Under the pieces are notes generated by a model, which was given only the letters and a program-made list of their open reading frames with translations, ran no database searches and had not been told where the DNA came from. From NCBI GenBank assembly GCA_965263345.1, contig CBDHHC010000006.1, positions 186,001-250,000 of the forward strand: a stretch of 64,000 bases of DNA, read 5' to 3'. A program made the translations under genes and the position numbers. This stretch comes from CBDHHC01 sp965263345. Its GTDB lineage: Bacteria; Pseudomonadota; Alphaproteobacteria; Rhizobiales; CBDHHC01. This document shows, in pieces, positions 50,798 to 59,081 of the stretch; position 1 is the stretch's first letter, and each line of letters opens with the position of its first letter.

Positions 50798-52258
50798 TTA
50801 GCTTTTTTCTGCCTCATGGCCATTTAATGTAATACGGAAAACTGCCCCTTTTTGAGTGTCTAGCAATTCTAGTTGTCCTCCATGGGCTCTAATTAATTCT
50901 GCGGAGATTGCTAAACCCAGTCCTGAGCCGCCTTGTCTTACAGAGCCTTTAAACGCATCAAAAAGATGTTGTTTGGCTTGTTCTGGAACTCCTGGACCAT
51001 CATCAGATACCTCTATTAATGTGTGTGAACCATTTAATTTAGATTTGATAGAGATTTGATGCTCTGAATTTGAGGTGTCTGCTTCTAAAACTTCTTTGGC
51101 ATTGCGGCATAAATTTAATAGAACGCGATATATTTGGTCGCGATCTGCAAAAAGTTCGATATCTTTATCGATTTCTGTCTGCCAATTAATGGATTTATGG
51201 GTGGTTAAGCCCAAGCTTTCTCCAACCTCGTCTGCGAGTTCGTCTAAAAGAAACTTACTGCGTTCTGGGATTGGTTCTGGGGCCTGACCATATTTTAAGG
51301 TATTTTGACATAAACGGATGGCTCTATCGAGTGATGTAATGAGCTTTGGTGTGAATTTCTGCACCTGCTCGTCTTTTATCATGCTCATACGATCGGAAAT
51401 CAGTGTCGCATTTGCAAGCATATTGCGCAGATCATGATTAATTTTACTCACGGCTAGGCCAAGAGAGGCTAGTCTGCTTTTTTGTTGTAACATTGCTGAG
51501 AGTTCTGTTTGCATTTTATTCAACTCTGATTCGGCAATTCCAATTTCATCTTGGCGGGATGATGGGCTGATAATTCGCGTTTGATCTTCAGGGTTATCAC
51601 CATAGTGGACCATGTTACTGGTTATGCGCATCATAGGAGATACCAAGAGAGCATTTAGGGCAAGATATACGAGGGTTGCTGTTATTATCGATATTATGAT
51701 TGAAAGACCCAGTATTTTTAATCCGAAATACATTGCTGCTTCCCTGCAGGCAGCTTCATTCACAACGATATCAATCATATCACCGGCCCCAAAAACGGGT
51801 TTGCCTAAGACACGAACCAATCCTGGGTTTGGGTTGAGCATTAAAAGTGCCGTGTCTCGAACGAGAGCCCAAGATGAAGGGTTTCGAAGGTCATATGTTG
51901 TTGTGAATTTTACAGTATCTGTTCCAGACTCAGGGCTGAGGACTAAGCGTCTTGCATCTGCACGATGAAGAGCCACCATATAGACCTGGGCATTTTTTAG
52001 TAATTCTTTTTGAAGCATTCTTGGTAATTCTTTGTCAGGAGATGCTTCAACTGATAAAGCGGCAATCTGAGCTGCCGCCAATCTTTCTTCAAGCCAATTC
52101 TTACGAAAATTTGCAATAGATGGTACAAAAATTAAAATTTCAGCCAACATAACAAACAGAATTGTTAAAATCAGCAACTTGGCTGACAGGCCCAGTCTTG
52201 TGGGTTTATTTAAAAACCACTTATTTAATTTTGTAGCCTCTTTCACACGTAATTCCAT
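50798..52258 (-). CDS. Sensor histidine kinase
   Basis: A 486-residue membrane kinase: TM1 about 26-46, periplasmic region 47-178, TM2 about 180-205, HAMP, a dimerisation helix with phospho-accepting His275 (KINHDLRN), and an ATPase with NLCRNAKEVL, DDGPGVPEQA and GSGLGLAISAELI. No response regulator is adjacent. It lies 60 nt after the FAD oxidoreductase gene on the same strand and could be co-transcribed. ATG 52258 is preferred to TTG 52264. Confidence 0.92.
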   Translation of the reverse strand: MELRVKEATKLNKWFLNKPTRLGLSAKLLILTILFVMLAEILIFVPSIANFRKNWLEERLAAAQIAALSVEASPDKELPRMLQKELLKNAQVYMVALHRADARRLVLSPESGTDTVKFTTTYDLRNPSSWALVRDTALLMLNPNPGLVRVLGKPVFGAGDMIDIVVNEAACREAAMYFGLKILGLSIIISIITATLVYLALNALLVSPMMRITSNMVHYGDNPEDQTRIISPSSRQDEIGIAESELNKMQTELSAMLQQKSRLASLGLAVSKINHDLRNMLANATLISDRMSMIKDEQVQKFTPKLITSLDRAIRLCQNTLKYGQAPEPIPERSKFLLDELADEVGESLGLTTHKSINWQTEIDKDIELFADRDQIYRVLLNLCRNAKEVLEADTSNSEHQISIKSKLNGSHTLIEVSDDGPGVPEQAKQHLFDAFKGSVRQGGSGLGLAISAELIRAHGGQLELLDTQKGAVFRITLNGHEAEKS

Positions 52259-52318
52259 AACCAAATATGTTTCATTTAGTGTATTTCAGTTTTTAATATT
52301 ATTTAGATGTCCTAAAAA

Positions 52319-53743
52319 CTAGCCAAACTTTGATAAAAAGTTAATGGTCCTTCTTAACCATGGGTTTGATAAGCTTGGTATAAAGTAAGTATAGGCTACG
52401 CGCTTGTTAATTTCTGTTAATGTTGGATATGGTGAGATAAATCCTGTCATTGCAGAAATTTTCATTTTATTTGAGATGGCCAAAGTCCACATTTGAATTA
52501 GCTCACCAGCATGTTCTCCAACAATACTCGCGCCTAATATGCGACCTCTCTTTGTGGTTATGACTTTTACAAAGCCTTCTGTGACGCGTTCAGCTTGTGC
52601 CCTATCATTTTCTGCGTATGGCCAGCGCAGTACACTAATTTTTTTGTATTTTTTGCGGGCTTGCTCTTCAGTTAAACCAACATTGGCAAGCTCAGGTTCT
52701 GTGTAAGTTACCCAAGGTATTGCATTTGATGATGCTGTTACAGGCATACGGAAGAGCGCAGATCTAATTACAATACCAGCATGATAGTTTGCTACGTGGG
52801 TAAATTGTAGTCCGCCAGCAACATCGCCGATTGCATAAACTCGGCTATTTGATGTTTTAAGTCCCTTGGAGACTTTGATGCCTTGGCGTTCGTATTTGAT
52901 GCCTGCTGCTTCAAGGTTTAGACCGTCCAAGTTTGGTTTCCGTCCAGCTGCAACTAACAAATGGCTGCCATCCAACTCACCTGTCTCTCCTTCTTTGGAG
53001 ACATATGCACGGATACCTTCAGGTGTTTTTTCAAGTTTCTCTATGCGGACATTTTCATATATATCCACATTCTCACTTTTGATCTGATCAATAACTACTT
53101 TTGTGAGCTCAGGGTCATCTTTAGCCATAACATTAAAGGCTTCTAGAATTGTTACCTTTGCGCCCAGTCTTTTGTGAGCCTGGGCGAGTTCCATGCCAAT
53201 TGGGCCGCCCCCGACAATGATCAAATGATCTATTGGTTCGCGGTTTTCGAAGATTGTTTCATTAGTTAAATAAGGAACCTTATCAATGCCAGGGATTGGT
53301 GGGACTGCTGCTGATGATCCTGTTGCAATTATTGTTCTGCGGGCCTGGATTTCATAGTTGCCAGCAATAACAGTTTTTTTGTCTTTAAAGCTTGCTGCAG
53401 CTTCTATGACATGAACACCTAAGCCGGTGAATCTTTCTACTGAGTCATTTGGCTCAATAGCAGCTATAACACTTTTGACATGATCATTGACTGCGGCCCA
53501 ATCAACAGTTGGGGTTACAGATTGAATACCAAAAGGAGAAGATGTTCTCATATTGTGTGCTTTTTTGCCTGCAGCGATCAGAGCTTTAGACGGAACACAC
53601 CCATAATTTAAACAATCACCTCCCATTTTGCCCTTTTCAACCAAAACAACGGAAACGCCAAGCTGAGCTGCTGCTGCTGCGACTGAAAGGCCACCGGATC
53701 CTGCACCAATTACACAGAGGTCGGGTGTTAATATTTCTGCCAT
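52319..53743 (-). CDS. FAD-dependent disulfide oxidoreductase (MerA/Lpd-like)
   Basis: A 474-residue class I pyridine nucleotide-disulfide oxidoreductase: FAD-binding 'VIGAGSGGLSVA', redox GGDCLNYGCVPSK (Cys44/Cys49), NAD site 'VGGGPIGMELA' and 'AIGDVAGG'. Lipoamide dehydrogenase has HxHPTxxE near the C-terminus, but here the sequence is SPYPTLTE, so the catalytic His is Tyr. The substrate is therefore probably not lipoamide. Neighbouring VTT and DUF547 genes make a recurring cluster. Confidence 0.9.
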   Translation of the reverse strand: MAEILTPDLCVIGAGSGGLSVAAAAAQLGVSVVLVEKGKMGGDCLNYGCVPSKALIAAGKKAHNMRTSSPFGIQSVTPTVDWAAVNDHVKSVIAAIEPNDSVERFTGLGVHVIEAAASFKDKKTVIAGNYEIQARRTIIATGSSAAVPPIPGIDKVPYLTNETIFENREPIDHLIIVGGGPIGMELAQAHKRLGAKVTILEAFNVMAKDDPELTKVVIDQIKSENVDIYENVRIEKLEKTPEGIRAYVSKEGETGELDGSHLLVAAGRKPNLDGLNLEAAGIKYERQGIKVSKGLKTSNSRVYAIGDVAGGLQFTHVANYHAGIVIRSALFRMPVTASSNAIPWVTYTEPELANVGLTEEQARKKYKKISVLRWPYAENDRAQAERVTEGFVKVITTKRGRILGASIVGEHAGELIQMWTLAISNKMKISAMTGFISPYPTLTEINKRVAYTYFIPSLSNPWLRRTINFLSKFG

Positions 53744-53807
53744 GATCCTATTCCTTATTTTTCTTTATCGTTTTAACACTTTTAATATCTGTTTGCTTTT
53801 TGAAGCT

Positions 53808-54608
53808 CTATGTTGCTTTAGATGTTTTTCTAAATCGTTTTAGAACCACTGGAATTAATGCAACCAGTCCTAAAAGTGCGAAGGCAATTACAAGTTCTTT
53901 TGTTACTAAGGCGCTTGGCGAAAATGCAAATGTGCAATCCGTTTTGCCTGATGCTAAACATTCCTGATAAGGTTTCAGCTGAGCATCAATTACACTGTCT
54001 AGGCCAACACCTGCGTAAGAGTAGGCAAATGTTCCAGGCATGATGCCAAAAAATGTTCCAATGAAATATGTTGAGAGTTTGACACCCAAAATTCCAGGAG
54101 CAATATTAACCAACCAGAATGGGAAAAGTGGGACCAAGCGCAAGAAGAACATGTAACTTAAAGCATCTTCTTTGAAGCCTTCACGTAAATTGTTTACCCA
54201 TGGTCCTGCTTTTGAAGCCAATTGCTCTCCAAGTGCAGATTTTGCTATCAGGAATATGATAACAGCTCCTATTGTTGCTGCGCTTACTGTTGCCAGACCG
54301 CCAACGAGAACTCCAAATAGTAAACCACCTGATAATGTCAGGAAGGCTGCACCAGGGAAAGATAGGGCAACAACAATTGTGTAAATTGCCATATAAGCGA
54401 GTAATGCAATCACGAAATTATTCGCAATATAATCTTTTAGAAATTCCCGGTTCAGTGCGAGTTGTTCAATTGTAATGTATTTATACCACCCCTGCCAATA
54501 TATCAGGCCTGCCACTGCAGCCAGGATGACTATAGGCAAAAAGCGTTTGAAGATGCTTGATTGGTTTGCATTTTCTTCAGTTTTGTTTGTTTCTGTTGTT
54601 TGTTCCAT
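53808..54608 (-). CDS. TVP38/TMEM64 (VTT/DedA-like) membrane protein
   Basis: A 266-residue inner-membrane protein with the VTT core 'SFPGAAFLTLSGGLLFGVLVGGLATVSAATIGAVIIFLIAKSALG', the amphipathic 'FKEDALSYMFFLRLVPLFPFWLVNIAPGILGV' segment and 'FFGIMPGTFAYSYAGVGL'. Relatives act in lipid or metal movement. It lies between DUF547 and the FAD oxidoreductase. ATG 54608 is chosen over an upstream TTG. Confidence 0.92.
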   Translation of the reverse strand: MEQTTETNKTEENANQSSIFKRFLPIVILAAVAGLIYWQGWYKYITIEQLALNREFLKDYIANNFVIALLAYMAIYTIVVALSFPGAAFLTLSGGLLFGVLVGGLATVSAATIGAVIIFLIAKSALGEQLASKAGPWVNNLREGFKEDALSYMFFLRLVPLFPFWLVNIAPGILGVKLSTYFIGTFFGIMPGTFAYSYAGVGLDSVIDAQLKPYQECLASGKTDCTFAFSPSALVTKELVIAFALLGLVALIPVVLKRFRKTSKAT

Positions 54609-54636
54609 GACTTTTACCAAATTTTTTTAAAATACC

Positions 54637-55488
54637 TTATTTTACAATATCGTTAAGATTCCAGTCATATTCATAGGAATAAATATCTTTAACACCCTCA
54701 AGCTTTTTAGCCAAATCAGCTGATGCGTATTGGCGGATGTGTGCCAGGATATTTTCTTCAGATGTTCCAAAATCTTTTTTAAACCAGCTATAAATTTTAG
54801 ATGCTACGACGTTTTTTCCAGATATCTTGACGCCTCTTGGGCTGTTTACGTAAGCTTTGGCACCAGCTTCAAGCATTTCATTTAGATTTGCACCTGTGTA
54901 GGCCGCATTTGCAAGGTTTGGACAGCCAATTGAGGCACAGTTAACACCATAATGAACACGCGGGTCTTTCCAGATCACTCTTAGAATTTTGTGTTCTATA
55001 TCATCCAAGCTCAATTCAGTGTTATTTACTTTGGTAAATTTTTTGCTCCAAGGTCCGCTATATGGAATGATTGAAAAACTGATATTTCTGATAGATGTTG
55101 TTGGATAATGTTGTAAAATCACATCGATTGTCACTGAATTGTAAAGATTTACCCAAAAAGCAAATTGTTCATCTTTATTGAGTTTTGTGACATCAACTTT
55201 CTCGAGGCTTTTAATATATGCTTTCAGGTCTTCCTTACCTTCAGCTTTAAATTTTGCGTATTGTACTCTGTTAAGGTTATTTTGGTCTGGAGAGACAAAC
55301 TTTTTTAGTAATGTATCCCATTTTGAGTGATCTACTGTTATCTGAGATGCCTCGTCTGAGACACTGAATTTGTCTTTTAAAGATTGTGCATTTGCGAAAT
55401 TGCTGTTTCCTATAGTGACAAGGAAGATAGCAAAAATTGCCAAAAAGCCTGAAAAATAGCGTTTTGATCCTTGGAAATCGTTATTCAT
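54637..55488 (-). CDS. Exported DUF547 protein
   Basis: A 283-residue protein with a signal peptide (cleavage after ANA, about 35) and the DUF547 domain: 'DEQFAFWVNLYNSVTIDVILQHYPTTSIRNI', 'LSLDDIEHKILRVIWKDPRVHYGVNCASIGCPNL'. The Cys-rich 'NCASIGCP' motif resembles a papain/transglutaminase-like site. ATG 55488 has GAGGAA 6 nt upstream. First gene of the DUF547-VTT-oxidoreductase unit. Confidence 0.9.
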   Translation of the reverse strand: MNNDFQGSKRYFSGFLAIFAIFLVTIGNSNFANAQSLKDKFSVSDEASQITVDHSKWDTLLKKFVSPDQNNLNRVQYAKFKAEGKEDLKAYIKSLEKVDVTKLNKDEQFAFWVNLYNSVTIDVILQHYPTTSIRNISFSIIPYSGPWSKKFTKVNNTELSLDDIEHKILRVIWKDPRVHYGVNCASIGCPNLANAAYTGANLNEMLEAGAKAYVNSPRGVKISGKNVVASKIYSWFKKDFGTSEENILAHIRQYASADLAKKLEGVKDIYSYEYDWNLNDIVK

Positions 55489-55803
55489 TCTTAATTCCTC
55501 TATTTTGAACTCATTTGTAAGCATTTATCAGAATGTGTTTGGTGCTGATGATTTTTTAGATAAGTGTATTCAAAAATTCTGTAAGGTATATTCAAGTCAA
55601 CGTGATCCTCATGTTAGAAAAGTTGATCATAACCACTGCAAAAATGCAGATTCTTTGTAAACCTTTACGAATCCTAGGAATTGACTTGTGAGCCATGGCT
55701 TCGTATAAGCTGATGACTTTCTTTTATTTTGATTTAATAGCAAACGTTTTACTTCAATCGTAAGACGTTAAGCTTATTTGCATTTAACGATGGAGAATTT
55801 AAG
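55489..55803. other. Divergent intergenic region DUF547 / rpmH
   Basis: About 315 nt without genes. It contains the rpmH promoter (listed separately) and a small CTGCA/TGCAG hairpin. Promoter of the leftward DUF547 gene must also lie here but is not obvious. Confidence 0.5.
55681..55709 (+). promoter_or_regulatory. Sigma-70 promoter of rpmH
   Basis: -35 TTGACT (55681-55686) and -10 TATAAG (55704-55709) with a 17-nt spacer, about 95 nt upstream of the rpmH start. This is the best consensus promoter seen in the window. Confidence 0.75.
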
Positions 55804-55938
55804 GTGAAACGCACTTATCAACCTAGCGTGCTTGTACGTAAGAGACGACATGGTTTCAGAGCACGTAAAGCGACAAAAAATGGGTTTAAAGTTTTGGCTC
55901 GTCGTAGAGCTCGTGGTCGCAAACGCTTATCAGCATAA
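55804..55938 (+). CDS. rpmH: 50S ribosomal protein bL34
   Basis: A 44-residue protein, GTG start with GGAG upstream: MKRTYQPSVLVRKRRHGF, ending RRARGRKRLSA. Exact family length and sequence. First gene of rpmH-rnpA-yidC-engB. Confidence 0.97.
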   Translation: MKRTYQPSVLVRKRRHGFRARKATKNGFKVLARRRARGRKRLSA

Positions 55939-55995
55939 GAGATCAAATGACAGTATAAGCCGTTTTTTCTCATATTTTTGCCATAAGAGCTACTT

Positions 55996-56424
55996 ATGTC
56001 ACTAGAAACATTAAAGAAAAGAGAAAACTTCTTATACGTTAGAGAGGGTAATGTATGGGTTACCCCATCTGTTGTTTTACAAGCTAGAAAACGTGAAAAG
56101 CCGCCGATATCAACTTGCCAGCAAGAAAAATCCTTGAAATTACATGATTTGCATTCAAAACCCCGCTATGGGTTTATTGCAAGTAAGAAAGTAGGAAATG
56201 CTGTACAAAGAAATCGAGCAAAAAGGCGTCTAAAAGAAGCAGTCAGGCGACTTGGACTTGACAAGGGGTATAAACCAAGTCGATCTCTTTATGACTATGT
56301 GTTGATAGCACGGCAGGCAACATTGAATTGCGAGTTTGGAAATCTACTTAGAGATATGCAGAAGGCCTTTGATAAAGTTCATAAAACTCAGGCATCTAAG
56401 CAGGTTTCTAGACCTAAAAGGTGA
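55996..56424 (+). CDS. rnpA: Ribonuclease P protein component
   Basis: Protein subunit of RNase P, which trims tRNA 5' ends. Family features: 'LKKRENFLYVREG' start, 'RYGFIASKKVGNAVQRNRAKRRLKEAVR' with the RNR core, and 'DYVLIARQATL'. At 142 residues it is longer than usual, owing to an insert at about 34-52. Confidence 0.95.
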   Translation: MSLETLKKRENFLYVREGNVWVTPSVVLQARKREKPPISTCQQEKSLKLHDLHSKPRYGFIASKKVGNAVQRNRAKRRLKEAVRRLGLDKGYKPSRSLYDYVLIARQATLNCEFGNLLRDMQKAFDKVHKTQASKQVSRPKR

Positions 56425-56511
56425 TTTTTTCCAATAATTCTTTATTGAATATGGTTTTGTGCAATCTTGAACATGATCGTTTGCAAAACATGAAGTTACG
56501 GATCAGAATCG

Positions 56512-58356
56512 ATGGATGATAATAACAAGAATTTTTTGCTCGCAATAACACTCTCAATTGGTGTTTTGTTTGTCTGGCAGTATTTTTATGCAGGCCCAAA
56601 GCAGGAAGAGCAATTAAAGCGTCAAAAGCAGGTTGAAGAGGCCCGCAAGGCGGCGGCTAAGAATCAACAACCTGGAACGATTCCAAGTGTAAAAGGACAA
56701 CCAGCTTCATCTAATCCGGTTTCTGGTGTCCCTATACAGTCTCCTGTTAAAAAGATAGATCGTAAATCTATTATCTCATCTTCAAAGCGTGTGCTTATTG
56801 ATACACCAAGTCTTTCAGGGTCTATTTCTCTAAAAGGTCTGCGTTTAGATGATCTGACTTTGCGGAAATATAGAGAAACGGTCGAGAAAAACAGTAAGAA
56901 TGTTACGTTACTCTCTCCTTCAGGCAGTTCTAAGCCTTATTATGCAGAATATGGCTGGGTTACGAATGCAGATGCCAAGTTAAAACTCCCTAATGCTGAA
57001 ACTGTTTGGAGCTTGGAAAAAGGCAGTCGGCTGACGTCAAAAACCCCACTCACTTTTGTTTATGATAATGGTGAGGGGTTGATTTTTAGAAGAACGATTT
57101 CTGTTGACAATAATTATATGTTTGCCGTTCAACAAGAGGTTCAAAATACAACAAAAGAAAATGTTGTTCTTTATCCGTATGCCCTTGTTTCCCGACATGG
57201 TACTCCAAAACTTGTCGACTTTTTTGTTCTTTATGAGGGGTTACTGGGCGTTATTGGCGGCGAAGAAAGACGTGTCTCCTATAGTGAAGCCTTTGAAGAC
57301 AGTCAAAAATCTTATGATCAACGCGAATTTCGATATGAGAATAAAGGTGGTTGGCTTGGTATTACAGACAAATATTGGGCGACTGCGCTTATTCCGGACC
57401 AAAAGCTTGATTTTCTGGCGAATATGAGTGGTCCAAAAGAGATATATCAGACTGATTATCGTCTGAATGGATTGACTGTTGCACCAGGTCAAACAGCCAG
57501 TGTTAAAGGACATTTGTTTGCTGGAGCGAAACAGACAAATCTTATAGATACTTATGAGAAAAGTCTCAATATTGATAAGTTTAACCTTATGGTTGACTGG
57601 GGATGGTTTTGGTTCCTAACGAAACCTCTTTTTTATGCACTTGACTATTTCTTTAAACTTTTTGGAAATTACGGCGTTTCTATCCTTATTGTTACGGTTT
57701 TGATTAAACTTATTATGTTCCCTCTGGCGAATAAGTCATATGAATCTATGAGCCGTATGAAGAAACTTCATCCTGAAATGCAGCGTATTCGTGATCGTTA
57801 TAAAGATGACCGTATGCGTCAGCAGCAAGAAATGATGGAGCTATATAAGAAAGAGAAAATCAATCCTATGGCTGGGTGTCTGCCGATTTTTATTCAGATA
57901 CCTGTGTTTTTCGCACTTTACAAAGTTCTGTTTGTGACCATTGATATGAGGCATGCGCCTTTCTTTGGTTGGGTGCAAGATCTTTCAGCGCCAGATCCAA
58001 CAAATCTCTTCAATCTTTTTGGTCTTATTCCTATTGAACTTCCGTTCCCATTCCATGTTGGTGTATGGGCAATCTTGATGGGGATCACAATGTGGGTTCA
58101 AATGAAGCTGAACCCACCACAAGCAGATCCTATGCAGCAAGCTATCTTCAATTGGATGCCAGTGTTGTTTACATTTATGTTGGCAACATTCCCAGCCGGT
58201 CTTGTTATATACTGGGCTTGGAACAACCTTCTTTCGGTTATTCAGCAATGGTATATCATGAACAAAAATGGTGTTGACGTAAATCTGATAGAGAATATGG
58301 GACTGGACAAAGCCTGGAATCTCTTTAAATCCTATACCAGCACGAAAAAAACTTAA
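56512..58356 (+). CDS. yidC: Membrane protein insertase YidC
   Basis: Inserts proteins into the inner membrane, alone or with Sec. A 614-residue long form: TM1 at 7-25, a large periplasmic beta domain to about 345, then five helices with 'LANKSYESMSRMKKLHPEMQRIRDRYKDD', 'KINPMAGCLPIFIQIPVFFALYKVLF' and 'FPAGLVIYWAWNNLLSVIQQW'. It follows rnpA by 87 nt. Confidence 0.97.
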   Translation: MDDNNKNFLLAITLSIGVLFVWQYFYAGPKQEEQLKRQKQVEEARKAAAKNQQPGTIPSVKGQPASSNPVSGVPIQSPVKKIDRKSIISSSKRVLIDTPSLSGSISLKGLRLDDLTLRKYRETVEKNSKNVTLLSPSGSSKPYYAEYGWVTNADAKLKLPNAETVWSLEKGSRLTSKTPLTFVYDNGEGLIFRRTISVDNNYMFAVQQEVQNTTKENVVLYPYALVSRHGTPKLVDFFVLYEGLLGVIGGEERRVSYSEAFEDSQKSYDQREFRYENKGGWLGITDKYWATALIPDQKLDFLANMSGPKEIYQTDYRLNGLTVAPGQTASVKGHLFAGAKQTNLIDTYEKSLNIDKFNLMVDWGWFWFLTKPLFYALDYFFKLFGNYGVSILIVTVLIKLIMFPLANKSYESMSRMKKLHPEMQRIRDRYKDDRMRQQQEMMELYKKEKINPMAGCLPIFIQIPVFFALYKVLFVTIDMRHAPFFGWVQDLSAPDPTNLFNLFGLIPIELPFPFHVGVWAILMGITMWVQMKLNPPQADPMQQAIFNWMPVLFTFMLATFPAGLVIYWAWNNLLSVIQQWYIMNKNGVDVNLIENMGLDKAWNLFKSYTSTKKT

Positions 58357-58371
58357 TCCTTAGTCAGATAT

Positions 58372-59064
58372 ATGATGACAGATAAAGAAGCTGCTCCTGA
58401 AGACGTTAATATGGAGCAGTTTAACCAATTTCAAACGGTTCAATATGACGATGCTCAGATTGAGAAAGGGCGCAAGTTCTTTGCGCAACCTTGTCAGTTT
58501 CTAAAAGGCGTCGTTAGCATAAATGATTTGCCTCAAGATGCGCGTGTTGAGGTGGCTTTTGCCGGGCGTTCTAATGTTGGTAAATCCAGTTTGCTTAATG
58601 CCATTGTTAATCAAAAAACTCTTGCCAGGACGTCTAATACGCCTGGCCGTACGAGAGAAATCAATTATTTTACAGTAACTTCAGACCTCTATTTGGTGGA
58701 TATGCCGGGGTATGGATATGCGAGAGCTTCAAAAACGCTTGTTGCGGGCTGGACAAATCTTATAGAAAATTATCTGAAAGGGCGTTCTCAACTCAGGCGG
58801 CTTTTTTTGCTTATAGATTCCCGTCATGGCCTAAAAGAGAATGATATTACGGCTATGAAGCTCATGGATGTTTCAGCTGTATCCTATCAGATCGTTCTCA
58901 CGAAGCTTGATAAGCTTAAGGTTACGGAGCAGAAAAAAGTCATTCAGTCCGTATGTGATCAGCTTAAAAAACATCCTGCGGCTTTTCCGCAAGTTATTCC
59001 GACCTCTTCTAAGAAAGGTAAGGGAATTGACTTGCTCCGAGCGAGTATTTTAGAACTTTTATAG
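58372..59064 (+). CDS. engB: Ribosome biogenesis GTPase EngB/YihA
   Basis: A 230-residue GTPase needed for 50S assembly: P-loop GRSNVGKS at 65-72, switch 'TSNTPGRTREINYF', DMPGYGYA, TKLDK and 'TSSKKGKGI'. The first 40 residues are extra. It lies 15 nt after yidC. Confidence 0.97.
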   Translation: MMTDKEAAPEDVNMEQFNQFQTVQYDDAQIEKGRKFFAQPCQFLKGVVSINDLPQDARVEVAFAGRSNVGKSSLLNAIVNQKTLARTSNTPGRTREINYFTVTSDLYLVDMPGYGYARASKTLVAGWTNLIENYLKGRSQLRRLFLLIDSRHGLKENDITAMKLMDVSAVSYQIVLTKLDKLKVTEQKKVIQSVCDQLKKHPAAFPQVIPTSSKKGKGIDLLRASILELL

Positions 59065-59081
59065 ATTATAGCGGTATCAAA

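Noticed and set aside
52319..53743. Lipoamide dehydrogenase (lpdA)
   Set aside because: The C-terminal catalytic His is replaced by Tyr and no 2-oxoacid dehydrogenase genes are adjacent.
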